64,000 nucleotides of DNA from Aliiglaciecola sp041538045 (GCF_041538045.1 NZ_JBGOSE010000011.1:62001-126000); one strand, 5' to 3'; shown: positions 27,256-36,490, numbered from the stretch's first letter. Program-made: numbers and translations. Notes: generated by a model from the letters alone, not told the origin.

Positions 27256-27924
27256 ATGTTGCAACTCATTGATGTTAAAAGACAGTTTCAAAACGGAGAG
27301 GAGATCGTCACCGCCCTAGATGGAGTATCCCTGACGATTAAGGAAAATGAATTTGTGGCCGTAATGGGCAGTTCAGGTTCAGGAAAATCTACCTTAATGA
27401 ATGTGCTTGGGTGTTTAGATACACCCAATCAAGGTCAATACTTACTAGCGGGACAAGACGTTGCCAAGCTCGATGATGATACATTATCAGCTATCCGCAA
27501 TAGCCACATCGGATTTATCTTTCAGACCTTTCACTTACTCCCCAAATTAGATGCCATAGGAAACGTACTCTTACCTTTGCGCTACGCTGATACCAGTGAA
27601 GAAGAAGCTATGCAACGGGCGTTATCTCTCATCGACAGAGTGGGGATAAGTCAGCGAAAACATCACAAGCCCTTTGAAATGTCTGGTGGTCAAAGACAGC
27701 GAGTAGCCATTGCCCGTGCGCTGATCAATCAGCCTAAAGTAATATTGGCTGATGAACCTACAGGAAACTTAGATAGCAAAACCTCCCTTGAAATTATGGC
27801 GTTACTGACAGAGTTACATCAAGCTGGGCAAACTATCGTGATGGTTACCCATGAAGAGGATATTGCTACTTACGCTCAACGGGTGATCAGAATGAAAGAT
27901 GGGCGGATCATTAATGAAGATTAA
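27256..27924 (+). CDS. MacB/LolD-type ABC ATPase
   Basis: A 222-residue ATPase energising the FtsX-type permease encoded at 31114. Walker A GSSGSGKST, signature MSGGQRQRVAIARALI, Walker B ILADEPTGNLD and switch His in VTHEED are intact; DEPTGNLD is typical of the MacB/LolD group. It is the first gene of a five-gene operon (ATPase, three adaptors, permease). It overlaps the next gene by 11 bp if that starts at 27914. Unlike E. coli MacB, the ATPase and permease are separate proteins. Confidence 0.93.
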   Translation: MLQLIDVKRQFQNGEEIVTALDGVSLTIKENEFVAVMGSSGSGKSTLMNVLGCLDTPNQGQYLLAGQDVAKLDDDTLSAIRNSHIGFIFQTFHLLPKLDAIGNVLLPLRYADTSEEEAMQRALSLIDRVGISQRKHHKPFEMSGGQRQRVAIARALINQPKVILADEPTGNLDSKTSLEIMALLTELHQAGQTIVMVTHEEDIATYAQRVIRMKDGRIINED

Positions 27925-28924
27925 TATGTCTGTTTTTGCTGTTAAGTTAAGCCACTTTCAACTATTTGTGGGCTTTTTTATTCTATTGTCGTTTAACCAC
28001 TTTGCTCTGGCATCGGGTGAATCATTATTATTAACGGGTAAAATTAGTTCGGCCAAAAAGCAAGTTGTTACCGCACCCCGGGGACGGACTTGGAACATCC
28101 AGATCCAATGGTTAGAAGAAGAAGGCAAGGTTGTGGAAGCCGGTGATTTGATCGCAGTGTTTGATGGTTCCTTAATTCAAAGTCAATTGGAAGCCAATGA
28201 AGAGATACTCGAAACTGAACAGTTAGAATTGACGCAAATAAAAATGGAATTAGAGCAGGGGTATTTAGAAGCAAAAGGCGCGTTAACGATTGCTCAAATG
28301 CGGGTGGAGCAAGCGAAAATTGAGGCCAATGTGCCAGAGTCACAAGTTAGTCAGCTAGATAAAGGTAAGTTTGAGTTAACCTTGCAAAGGACCGAGATGG
28401 AGCTTATTAAAGCTAACGAGAATCTCAAACTAGCTGAAAGTGCTTTGCAAACAGGCGTTGAAAAGCAGCGAATTCAAATACGTTTAATCGAAGATGAAAT
28501 ACGCTATCAAAGCAGTCAAATGGAAAAAATGAGTGTTACTGCCAACTTTAAAGGACCGATAAGCTACGCTATTCATCCATGGACGGGGGAGAAAATGGCG
28601 GCCGGAATGAACGCTCGTGCTTCTTGGAACATTATTGATGTGCAAGCCACTGATGATTTCCAAATTGAAAGTTGGGTCCATGAAATCGATATTGAGCATG
28701 TAAAGGCTAATAAAAATGTTGAGCTAGTGTTAGATGCTTATCCCAGCAAAAAATTCAAAGGCAAGCTTACCTTCCTGTCGACTCAAACAGAAAAGAAAGT
28801 GCAGTGGAGTAACAGCGTTTATTATCCCGTTATTTTTCAATTTGTGGATGTTCCTGACCTCACTTTGCTGCCCGGTATGAGTGTGCGTATTGACATTCCT
28901 CAACCAGCGATTGATGAGCGATAG
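27914..28924 (+). CDS. HlyD-family periplasmic adaptor 1
   Basis: A 336-residue membrane-fusion/adaptor protein with a cleavable-looking signal peptide (ending near HFALASG). The body has a barrel-sandwich start, a long helical hairpin (about 85-195, rich in Glu, Gln and Leu), and a beta-barrel region with HEIDIEHVKANKNVELVLDAYP, as in MacA/HlyD proteins that link an ABC transporter to an outer-membrane channel. ATG at 27914 is chosen because GGCGG lies 8 bp upstream; an earlier ATG at 27899 is possible. First of three consecutive adaptors. Confidence 0.85.
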   Translation: MKINMSVFAVKLSHFQLFVGFFILLSFNHFALASGESLLLTGKISSAKKQVVTAPRGRTWNIQIQWLEEEGKVVEAGDLIAVFDGSLIQSQLEANEEILETEQLELTQIKMELEQGYLEAKGALTIAQMRVEQAKIEANVPESQVSQLDKGKFELTLQRTEMELIKANENLKLAESALQTGVEKQRIQIRLIEDEIRYQSSQMEKMSVTANFKGPISYAIHPWTGEKMAAGMNARASWNIIDVQATDDFQIESWVHEIDIEHVKANKNVELVLDAYPSKKFKGKLTFLSTQTEKKVQWSNSVYYPVIFQFVDVPDLTLLPGMSVRIDIPQPAIDER

Positions 28925-28925
28925 T

Positions 28926-29930
28926 ATGAAAAATTCAAGTTTAATATGGTGTGTCATTTGGCTAAGCGTATATTCTTTGTGGGGGTGCTCCGAAGCCATT
29001 ATTGCCGACGATGATAGTGAAGAGATCAACGAAGGGATTATTGCCCCGGCTGAGTTAGTGTCGTTGCAAGATGCGCCTGTAGGGCCTCCAAGTATTCGCC
29101 GAATGTGGCAATTTAAAATTGAATATTTAGCACCAGAAAATGCGTTGATTACAAAAGGCGAAATAGTTGTTAAGTTCGATGGGGATAAGCTAACTGAAGA
29201 TTTAGTTAGTAAACAGAGTGATTTAGAGGCGGCAATAAAAGAGTCTGAGAAGCGTAAACTTAAGGAGCAAGCAACTCAAAAAGATCTCGAGTTAAACATG
29301 GCTGAAGCTAAAATGAATATGGAAATTTCTCAGCGTAAAGTGGCGATTACCGATGCATCACGTTCGGAAGTTGAACGTTTAAAACAAGTGTCAGAATATG
29401 AAATAAACCGTGTTTTATATCAACAATCTATACAGAAGTTAGCCCAGCATAAAGAGCGAATGGTGATCAATGGCGAGGTGCAAAATGGGCGAATTAAAAA
29501 ATTACAGCTAAGAGTCAAAAATATTCAGGACAGCTTGGATAAGTTAATCGTAAAAGCGCCTAAAAACGGCTTAGTGGTTTATCAAGTGGATAACAACGAC
29601 AACAAACCTGCCGTAGGTGAAACCGTCTATATGGGGCGGCCAATAGTAACCTTACCATCATTAGATAAACTAGCAGTGAAAGTTGAATTTGACGAATCGG
29701 ACTCATCAATTGTCAAAGTAGGACAGCAGGTAAAAGTCATTTTGGACGCCCATCCGGAAAAGCCTTTTGCTGGCACTATAACGTCCCTTGGGCAAGCCTA
29801 TCGAAATCGCTCTCAACACAATCTAAAAGTGGTATTCGATGCTTGGGTTAAACTTGAAAAGCTCGATTTAGATATGATGCGGCCAGGCATGAAGGCCAAT
29901 GTGCAATTGCTTATTAAGGAGCGTACATGA
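28926..29930 (+). CDS. HlyD-family adaptor 2, lipoprotein
   Basis: A 334-residue adaptor with a lipoprotein signal (lipobox SLWGC, Cys about 20). Domain plan as in its neighbours: barrel-sandwich half with PENALITKGEIVVKFDG, an alpha-helical hairpin of about 110 residues, the returning lipoyl half KLIVKAPKNGLVVYQ, then a beta-barrel with VKVILDAHPEKPFAGTI. It starts 1 bp after the previous stop; two upstream in-frame ATGs (28881, 28914) would spoil the signal peptide. It overlaps the third adaptor by 4 bp. Confidence 0.85.
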   Translation: MKNSSLIWCVIWLSVYSLWGCSEAIIADDDSEEINEGIIAPAELVSLQDAPVGPPSIRRMWQFKIEYLAPENALITKGEIVVKFDGDKLTEDLVSKQSDLEAAIKESEKRKLKEQATQKDLELNMAEAKMNMEISQRKVAITDASRSEVERLKQVSEYEINRVLYQQSIQKLAQHKERMVINGEVQNGRIKKLQLRVKNIQDSLDKLIVKAPKNGLVVYQVDNNDNKPAVGETVYMGRPIVTLPSLDKLAVKVEFDESDSSIVKVGQQVKVILDAHPEKPFAGTITSLGQAYRNRSQHNLKVVFDAWVKLEKLDLDMMRPGMKANVQLLIKERT

Positions 29931-31117
29931 AGAGATTCCTATTCTGTTTTACTATGTTGAGTGTGCTGTTTTTAACAGGCTGCGAGGAGGAAGTAACGCA
30001 AATACCCACCTTCGAAGTGCATGCAAAATCCTTTGCAATTACCCTTGGTGGTTTTGGTGAAATTGAAGCCGTTCAAGCACAAAAAATAGTCTCTCCAGGT
30101 AGGCGGCCTATGGTTCTTTCATGGTTAGCAGATGAAAATACCCAAGTGAAAAAGGGCGATATTATAGCCCGATTTGATGCAGAACAATTATTGGTTGATA
30201 GCCAAGAAGAAGAATTACGAATGGCGTTGTTTAGTCAAGACATAATTCAAAGTGAAGCCGAACGTTATCAACAACAAAACGACATACTCTCCGAGCAGGA
30301 ATTTGTTGACTATGAATTTGATTTTGCAGATAAATTTGCCATTGATGATTTGCGTGTTTATTCCAAACTCGAAATTATAGATTCCTTTCAAAATCGTGAC
30401 TTTTTAGGTGCTAAAGATGAGTTTTTAGATTGGAAAAAGGACAGTGTTGAGCAGCAAAATAACAGTAATGTTGGCGTGCTAGAAATTAAACGCAGAGGCC
30501 ATGAACTTAAATATTTACGTCATCAACAAGCTTTGTCGCAGTTACAAGTTTTTGCACCTAACGATGGATTACTAACCTACGAGAGGGATCGTATGGGGGA
30601 AAAGCCGTCAGTGGGGCAAACGGTTTTTCCTGGTCGCGCAATTGCCAAAATCCCCAATCTAAATAACATGCAAGCTCGGGTATTTGTATTGGCTAAAGAC
30701 GCTATTAGTTTAAAATCGGGCATTGCAGTGAGCGTTACTTTAGATGCCTACCCAAACAAAACCTTTATGGGCAAAGTGCAAAGTGTTTCAGGTTACCCAA
30801 GATCAATACAAAGAGGCAACCCTGTTACTTATTACGAATTGGTTATTGAGTTAACTCAACAAGATATTAGCTTAATGCAGCCAGGTCGAAAACTTAAAGC
30901 GGAAATATTGGTACAGGATGCCAAGCCTGCTTTAGTGGTGCCTTTACAAGCTATTCATCATCAACATGGTAAAAGCTATGTTTACCTCAAGTCGGGTCAG
31001 ACCTTCAAACAGCGGCTTATTACCACTAAACAAAAGAATTTGTATTTTGTGGAAGTTGAAAGCGGTTTAGAAGAAGGGGATATCATCGCCTTGAGTCTAC
31101 CGGAGTTGTCATCATGA
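29927..31117 (+). CDS. HlyD/MacA-like adaptor 3, lipoprotein
   Basis: A 396-residue adaptor lipoprotein (lipobox FLTGC). It has barrel-sandwich halves (ENTQVKKGDIIARFDAEQ and LQVFAPNDGLLTYERD), a helical hairpin, a beta-barrel (GIAVSVTLDAYPNKTFMG) and a C-terminal membrane-proximal domain (ALVVPLQAIHHQHGKSYVY) that the other two adaptors lack, so this is the most complete, MacA-like member. The start overlaps adaptor 2 by 4 bp (ATGA), and its end overlaps the permease gene by 4 bp. Confidence 0.86.
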   Translation: MKRFLFCFTMLSVLFLTGCEEEVTQIPTFEVHAKSFAITLGGFGEIEAVQAQKIVSPGRRPMVLSWLADENTQVKKGDIIARFDAEQLLVDSQEEELRMALFSQDIIQSEAERYQQQNDILSEQEFVDYEFDFADKFAIDDLRVYSKLEIIDSFQNRDFLGAKDEFLDWKKDSVEQQNNSNVGVLEIKRRGHELKYLRHQQALSQLQVFAPNDGLLTYERDRMGEKPSVGQTVFPGRAIAKIPNLNNMQARVFVLAKDAISLKSGIAVSVTLDAYPNKTFMGKVQSVSGYPRSIQRGNPVTYYELVIELTQQDISLMQPGRKLKAEILVQDAKPALVVPLQAIHHQHGKSYVYLKSGQTFKQRLITTKQKNLYFVEVESGLEEGDIIALSLPELSS

Positions 31118-32352
31118 AGCGTTATTTAAGCTTAATTGGCGATGCCATAGCTGAATTGTCGGCACAAAAATTACGTACGTTTTTGACACTCTTAGGTATG
31201 ATCTTTGGGGTCGGGGCGGTGATTGCCATGCTCAACATAGGCAAAGGTGCTGAAAACGAAGCGCTTAAGTTAATCGACTCCATGGGGGTCAACAACATCA
31301 TCGTGCAAAGCGTAAATTATGATAAAGATGAATTGGTCGAGATCCGCGAAGAAAGTCTTGGATTGAACATGGGGGATGTTCACGCAGCTCTGAAAACCTT
31401 ACCTTTTGTTGATGATTACAGTGCCAGTAAAAATATAAAAGTGCATGATATTTATAGTGATTATGGAAAATCCGACGCACAATTATTAGGTGTCTCTAGC
31501 AGTTATTACAAACATGCTAATATGCACTTAACCTCAGGACGCTTTACCGATCAGCATGACAATGACAGTTTAGCCCAAGTGGCCGTATTGGGTATTGATG
31601 TTGCTAACGAGTTGTTTCCCAAACAGCAAGCGCTTGGAAAATACGTCAAAGTTAACCATATTTGGTTACATGTTGTGGGTGTTTTGTCCCCACCAGAGGG
31701 CAATAAAAACGAGTTCCAAGGGGTAAAAATAGGCGGTGATCGCTATCGGATTTTTATTCCTATCTCCACGGCAGAACAAAAGCTAAAAAGTGGAAATTTA
31801 GCCAGTGAACTAGATAGTATTAAGCTGAGTATCGCAAAAAACACAAATCCCATTGTGGCTTCCAAAGCCGTTGCTGAATTAATGCAGATGCGCCATGGTG
31901 GCGTTCAGGATTATGAATTGATCATTCCCGCGGCGTTGTTGGAGCAGCAAAAACAAACTCAAGAGATATTTAACATAGTTATGGCCTGTGTCGCTGGGAT
32001 TTCTTTGTTAGTGGGTGGCATTGGTATTATGAATATTATGTTGGCCAACGTCATGGAAAGAACCACCGAAATTGGTCTACTGAGAGCCGTGGGCGCTCGC
32101 CAAATTGATATTAAACAACAGTTTCTTGCTGAAAGCTTTACAATTTCTGTGTTGGGTGGGCTGTTAGGCGTATTTTTTGGTTTAGTGCTTTCAGAGATCA
32201 TCGGTTTTTATTCTGGATGGGCTGTGAGTTGGTCTATGCCAGCAATATTTTTATCCTTGTCAATTTGTATGATTGTAGGTGTGGGTTTTGGGGTGTTTCC
32301 AGCGATTAAAGCATCAAAACTCAACCCCATCGAAGCCCTGCATTCAGACTAA
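31114..32352 (+). CDS. MacB-like ABC permease (FtsX domain)
   Basis: A 412-residue permease of the MacB type: TM1 near residues 20-45 (LRTFLTLLGMIFGVGAVIAM), a large periplasmic MacB_PCD domain (about 50-280), then three C-terminal TMs of the FtsX core with NIMLANVMERTTEIGLLRAVGA. It ends with the usual ASKLNPIEALHSD. It partners with the ATPase at 27256. MacB-type machines work by mechanotransmission to move periplasmic substrates out through TolC; substrate here unknown. No TolC gene is in the window. Confidence 0.92.
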   Translation: MKRYLSLIGDAIAELSAQKLRTFLTLLGMIFGVGAVIAMLNIGKGAENEALKLIDSMGVNNIIVQSVNYDKDELVEIREESLGLNMGDVHAALKTLPFVDDYSASKNIKVHDIYSDYGKSDAQLLGVSSSYYKHANMHLTSGRFTDQHDNDSLAQVAVLGIDVANELFPKQQALGKYVKVNHIWLHVVGVLSPPEGNKNEFQGVKIGGDRYRIFIPISTAEQKLKSGNLASELDSIKLSIAKNTNPIVASKAVAELMQMRHGGVQDYELIIPAALLEQQKQTQEIFNIVMACVAGISLLVGGIGIMNIMLANVMERTTEIGLLRAVGARQIDIKQQFLAESFTISVLGGLLGVFFGLVLSEIIGFYSGWAVSWSMPAIFLSLSICMIVGVGFGVFPAIKASKLNPIEALHSD

Positions 32353-32368
32353 CCTTTAGGCCCTGTGA

Positions 32369-32911
32369 ATGGAATTTGAAAAAGAAACAATTGTCGCCGT
32401 AGTTGGCTCAAAAAATCCGGTAAAAGTTAAGGCGTTTAAAGATACCTTGGCTAGGATTTATCCCCATAAACAAATTGAATGTCGGGGCGTTGATGCACCT
32501 TCTTTGGTGTCTGAACAGCCTATGTCAGAAAAAGAAACCTACCAAGGGGCATTTAACCGAGTTAACTTTTGTCAGTCTCATTTTGATGCGGATTTTTATG
32601 CCGCTATGGAAGGAGGTGTCGACAATTTTACATACGGCCCAGCTACATTTGCTTTTGTGGTAGTCTCGACTGACGCTAAATTACAAGTGGGCAGAAGTGC
32701 CAATCTGCCTATACCAGAATCGGTTTTTCAACAGTTACAACAAGGGGAGGAACTCGGCCCCTTAATGGACCAACTATTTGGTACCAGTAACGTCAAACAA
32801 AAAGGTGGCGCCATAGGCTTATTAACCAATGGCCTTGAAACCCGTGGCGGCAATTACACCCAAGCATTAACCTTAGCCATGGCGCCGTTTCTCCACGCCG
32901 AGCGGTTTTAG
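32369..32911 (+). CDS. yjjX: Inosine/xanthosine triphosphatase, YjjX family
   Basis: A 180-residue house-cleaning NTPase that hydrolyses non-canonical purine nucleotides (ITP, XTP) in the cytoplasm. Motifs: GSKNPVKVKAFKDT, DAPSLVSEQPMSEKETYQGA, YAAMEGGVDN and KGGAIGLLTNGLETR. Length and layout match E. coli YjjX. It follows the ABC permease by 16 bp and may be read from the same transcript. A single family-B palindrome unit starts about 35 bp after its stop. Confidence 0.92.
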   Translation: MEFEKETIVAVVGSKNPVKVKAFKDTLARIYPHKQIECRGVDAPSLVSEQPMSEKETYQGAFNRVNFCQSHFDADFYAAMEGGVDNFTYGPATFAFVVVSTDAKLQVGRSANLPIPESVFQQLQQGEELGPLMDQLFGTSNVKQKGGAIGLLTNGLETRGGNYTQALTLAMAPFLHAERF

Positions 32912-32945
32912 TTCTGCTCCTTTTCCATGGGCGAAAAGGACCTTG

Positions 32946-33016
32946 TAGCACGGTATTTATGCCGTGAACGGGATGTTTGAGGGCAAACTCCATGGGCTAA
33001 AGCCCATGCTACGGGT
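32946..33016. repeat. Single copy of the family B palindrome unit
   Basis: One complete unit of the 76-bp repeat found in tandem at 33811-34266: CACGG-TATTTATG-CCGTG, GTTTG-AGGG-CAAAC and CATGGGC-TAAA-GCCCATG. It lies between convergent genes (yjjX and the PepSY gene) and overlaps the last codons of the PepSY gene, which suggests it may act as a transcription end or was inserted there. Confidence 0.85.
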
Positions 33017-33734
33017 TTTTGGTTTTTCTTCTGCTAATGCCTATGATGTTAAAACTTTTAAACAACAAAATGATACCTGTGAGGGTGAACACAAGCGCGG
33101 AAATGGAAAAGGTGATTAATAATGGATTATTAAAATCTTCTCGTTCATCATAATCCATAATATGTAACATCCAAAAGAAATCAAAAATACGCCACAAATC
33201 GCTTCTGATGGTGGTGAGTTTTCCATTTGTTGGTGACACATATAAGGTGGTGTTCCAAGTGTCGTCAAATATTAATTGCCAAACTTTCCCTTTATTTCGC
33301 GACGCTTCCATGGGGGCTTTATCTAATAACTTTTGTTCAACTAACTTGCCGTCACCAAGGTAATGCTGTTTAGCGATTAAAGCGGCTACATCGGCATTGA
33401 TAGTCGCCATTAATTCACCGCTAAACCCATGGAATAATCGCTCGCCAGAGGCTGTTTGAAACGCATAGTAGGGCTCACCTAAAACAGTGGTATAAGAAAT
33501 TCTATTAATTGGATCTGCAATCTTAAGTCGGAGGGTATCTAAAGAATAAAGATACTGTTGATTGTCGATAACGTGGTGCAGTTTTTTACTGGCTAGGTGA
33601 TCCCCGTGCACTTTTTCTAAGGGGATGACACTCATTATCACGCCACCTAAAATCCACAACAAAATTTGTAATGCTAGAAACAATCCTGCCCATTTGTGCA
33701 CAAACCGCGATAAACGAAAGAGCTTTTTAATCAT
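33009..33734 (-). CDS. PepSY-domain membrane protein
   Basis: A 241-residue inner-membrane protein with an N-terminal TM (HKWAGLFLALQILLWILGG), a periplasmic region with the PepSY-like stretch YVSPTNGKLTTIRSDLWRIFD, and a C-terminal TM (about 205-225). The layout matches PepSY-associated TM proteins, some of which take part in iron reduction or uptake. The sequence after HRD-like LHIMDYDERED is typical of that group. Its 3' end abuts the single palindrome copy. Specific role unknown. Confidence 0.82.
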   Translation of the reverse strand: MIKKLFRLSRFVHKWAGLFLALQILLWILGGVIMSVIPLEKVHGDHLASKKLHHVIDNQQYLYSLDTLRLKIADPINRISYTTVLGEPYYAFQTASGERLFHGFSGELMATINADVAALIAKQHYLGDGKLVEQKLLDKAPMEASRNKGKVWQLIFDDTWNTTLYVSPTNGKLTTIRSDLWRIFDFFWMLHIMDYDEREDFNNPLLITFSISALVFTLTGIILLFKSFNIIGISRRKTKNP

Positions 33735-33810
33735 AATCTTAGGTTAAATAAACAATCTTGCCGCAGATTTACGCATGGATAAAGTTAAGTGTCAATTGCA
33801 CGGGGTTTTG

Positions 33811-34266
33811 TAGCACGGTATTTATGCCGTGAACGGGATGTTTGAGGGCAAACTCCATGGGCTGAAGCCCATGCTGCAGGTTGTTGTAGCACGGTATTTA
33901 TGCCGTGAACGGGATGTTTGAGGGCAAACTCCATGGGCTGAAGCCCATGCTACAGGTTGTTGTAGCACGGTATTTATGCCGTGAATGGGATGTTTGAGGG
34001 CAAACACCATGGGCTAAAGCCCATGCTACAGGGTTTTGTAGCACGGTATTTATGCCGTGAACGGGATGTTTGAGGGCAAACTCCATGGGCTAAAGCCCAT
34101 GCTACAGGTTGTTGTAGCACGGTATTTATGCCGTGAATGGGATGTTTGAGGGCAAACTCCATGGGCTAAAGCCCATGCTACAGGGTTTTGTAGCACGGTA
34201 TTTATGCCGTGAATGGGATGTTTGAGGGCAAACTCCATGGGCTAAAGCCCATGCTACATGTATTTT
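33811..34266. repeat. 76-bp tandem palindrome array (family B), six units
   Basis: Six head-to-tail units whose TAGCACGG start falls at 33811, 33887, 33963, 34039, 34115 and 34191, exactly 76 bp apart. Each unit has three stem-loops: CACGG-TATTTATG-CCGTG, GTTTG-AGGG-CAAAC and CATGGGC-TAAA-GCCCATG. Junctions alternate between GGTTGTTG and GGGTTTTG types. The third stem has the same CTAAAG/CTGAAG loop style as family A. There are no unique spacers, so it is not CRISPR. A family-A-like hairpin (GCGGGTG...CCCGC) follows at about 34268-34287. Confidence 0.92.
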
Positions 34267-34279
34267 GTAGGCGGGTGCT

Positions 34280-36442
34280 TTAGCCCCGCGATTGGTTATC
34301 ACTGGCTTTTTGATGGCGAACTTCGTTGATGATAAATAACAGCTCTGCTGCGGCTTGTGCATCTGAAAGGGCTCTGTGATGTCTGCTCATATCAATCCCA
34401 AAATGTCGGGTTAGATTGGCTAATGAATATGATGGCAGCCCCGGCACTGCTTTGCGCATCTCGCGGACGGTACACAGTTTAGGCATACGAAAATTTTGAT
34501 CGAGGCGTTCAAATTCTGCGCGGATAAACCCATAATCAAAATTCACGTTATGGGCAACAAAAACACAATCAGACAAATAGCTGCGTAAGTTTTCTGCTAT
34601 TTCCACAAATAAAGGGGCATCGCTAACCATTTCATCATCAATTCCGGTTAATTGAGTGATTTTTTGTGGAATATGACGCTGGGGATTGACCAGAGTTTGC
34701 CAACTATCAATGACCTTGCCGTTGATAACTTTGGCTATGCCAATTTCAGTAATCCTATGTTGATTTGCCCGTCCGCCAGTGGTTTCGATATCAACTACAG
34801 CATAGGGTTGTTGGGGATCTAAAAACCACTCAACTTGGGTCACTGCCACCTTAAACCCTGATTTTCTAAGCTGTTTGATGGTTAATAGCTGATTTTTACG
34901 TAATTGATCACCTGGCGCCTTTATTTCTTCAAAGCGCAATCCGTTATCATCCACCACCATGATATCTGGATAACCATCAGCATAGTTTTTAAAGTCTTTT
35001 GCCATCATTCTTAGATGGTCTTTAAAGCCTTCGATATCCACATGATCAAAAAATACCGCTAACACCTCAAGCAAGGATTTGTGCCAACGAAAAATACCGT
35101 TAGGACGACCGTATTTTTCGAGCATAACTTTGGATAATTGTTTGAAGGTGAGTTGGGCACTGGTCATTCGGTAAAGGCGCGTCTCAATATCTTGCTCGTA
35201 AAGGTGATAGAAATTATTTTGACTGATAGCTTGGGGTTTGTAATCGAATTCAGTGACCAATGCATTGCTATCCATTTCAAAAAGCTCATGCCAAAACACT
35301 AAACCAAACAATGCACGCCACAGCCTATTTTCAGTGCGAAAGGCCTGTTTTTTCTGCTTCTGATAATACAGTTTTACCCCTTGCTCCACCGAGTCCATGT
35401 ACATCTCATCAATCAAAACTTTAGTGGATTGCTCCCGCAACATATCGGTGAGGCTACTGGTACGTTTTTGTTGAAATTTACGGGCTAAAAAGTCTTCAGC
35501 AAAGGTTAATAAGGCTTCTGACTCTGGCTCTTCAATAATTCTCTCTAAGCGGTTTTTTACCCAGTCTGTTTCCCCTAATTTGTATTTTTCACGAATCACT
35601 TTTTCTTGCGCTAGGGGCTCGGCAGAGGCTGCCAATAAGTTGATCCCTAGGGAGACATCTTGGGGGAGAATGGCTTTACCTAATTTTAATAAAAAGCGGT
35701 CACAATATTCGTTGGCAAGGGTACCTTGGGGCACTGGAAAAGAGGTAAATTGCTGGGCAAGTGAAACTTGTTGACTAGCGGTTAGGGTGGACACTTGGCG
35801 GCGCTGATGCGCATAGAAAAACGCACTCTTAGCTTCGTCGATGAAGTCGAATCGTGCATTATCAGTACTTACTCCTCGCTGCGTCGGCATAATTCCGAGG
35901 TCGCGCATGGAAAATTTGGATAAGTTACTGTTGAGATCCCCAAAAAACAAAAATAAAAAATAGTGTATGTGCTGGTCTTTCCCTCGGTGTATAACCGTGT
36001 TGTTTTCGAGCAACGGGGAGAAGTCTTCAAATTGACAATATTCTTGCACTAACTGTAAATAATCGGCTTTACTTTGGGAGGTTTTAAAACTGATATCTGC
36101 ATTACGCAATACTTGCGCTAATTCTGGTTTGGTGAGGTTATTGGTTAACTCTGCAAAGTGGCACTGGTTCACTTCTGTGTAAAAACCTTCTGCTATTAGT
36201 GTGTCTAAATGCAATTGGTGATGGTTAATTTCTTCGTAAAACAGTGAAGTACGTTTAATGATGGGAGATTTTCGATTGAGCCCACGAACGTACAAACATT
36301 GGGCGTCTTCACAAAGAGCATGAAATTTATCAATAAAGGCACTATCTTCAGTAGAGAGCAAATGTGCACAGGGGCCAGTAATAAACCCAAGAAACTCATG
36401 AAAATGGGTTAAATAATATTTGCTCGGGAGCTCTTTCATCAA
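34280..36442 (-). CDS. FAN1-like nuclease fused to DnaQ-type exonuclease
   Basis: A 720-residue fusion. Residues 1 to about 540 resemble bacterial FAN1: N-terminal YYLTHFHEFLGFI..LYVRGLNRKSP, a SAP-like DNA-binding segment (about 105-140), a helical middle, and a VRR-NUC domain with catalytic YPDIMVV and EEIKAPGD (Glu/Lys near 506-508). FAN1 is a structure-specific nuclease in interstrand crosslink repair. Residues about 547-715 are a DEDDh 3'-5' exonuclease: VDIETTG (ExoI), VAHNVNFDYGF (ExoII), HHRALSDAQAA (ExoIII). All core acidic residues are present in both. A LexA-like box lies about 50 bp upstream. The stop codon sits inside a palindromic repeat. Confidence 0.9.
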   Translation of the reverse strand: MMKELPSKYYLTHFHEFLGFITGPCAHLLSTEDSAFIDKFHALCEDAQCLYVRGLNRKSPIIKRTSLFYEEINHHQLHLDTLIAEGFYTEVNQCHFAELTNNLTKPELAQVLRNADISFKTSQSKADYLQLVQEYCQFEDFSPLLENNTVIHRGKDQHIHYFLFLFFGDLNSNLSKFSMRDLGIMPTQRGVSTDNARFDFIDEAKSAFFYAHQRRQVSTLTASQQVSLAQQFTSFPVPQGTLANEYCDRFLLKLGKAILPQDVSLGINLLAASAEPLAQEKVIREKYKLGETDWVKNRLERIIEEPESEALLTFAEDFLARKFQQKRTSSLTDMLREQSTKVLIDEMYMDSVEQGVKLYYQKQKKQAFRTENRLWRALFGLVFWHELFEMDSNALVTEFDYKPQAISQNNFYHLYEQDIETRLYRMTSAQLTFKQLSKVMLEKYGRPNGIFRWHKSLLEVLAVFFDHVDIEGFKDHLRMMAKDFKNYADGYPDIMVVDDNGLRFEEIKAPGDQLRKNQLLTIKQLRKSGFKVAVTQVEWFLDPQQPYAVVDIETTGGRANQHRITEIGIAKVINGKVIDSWQTLVNPQRHIPQKITQLTGIDDEMVSDAPLFVEIAENLRSYLSDCVFVAHNVNFDYGFIRAEFERLDQNFRMPKLCTVREMRKAVPGLPSYSLANLTRHFGIDMSRHHRALSDAQAAAELLFIINEVRHQKASDNQSRG

Positions 36443-36490
36443 AGCATATAATCATATTGATTGGACACTATTTTAGTGTATTTTAAAAAC

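Noticed and set aside
33811..34266. CRISPR array
   Set aside because: The units are identical throughout with no unique spacers, each unit contains several palindromes, and no cas genes are present.
33822..34362. Series of near-identical minus-strand 62-78 residue frames
   Set aside because: Each is the 76-bp repeat read in one frame; offsets equal the repeat period, so they are not genes.
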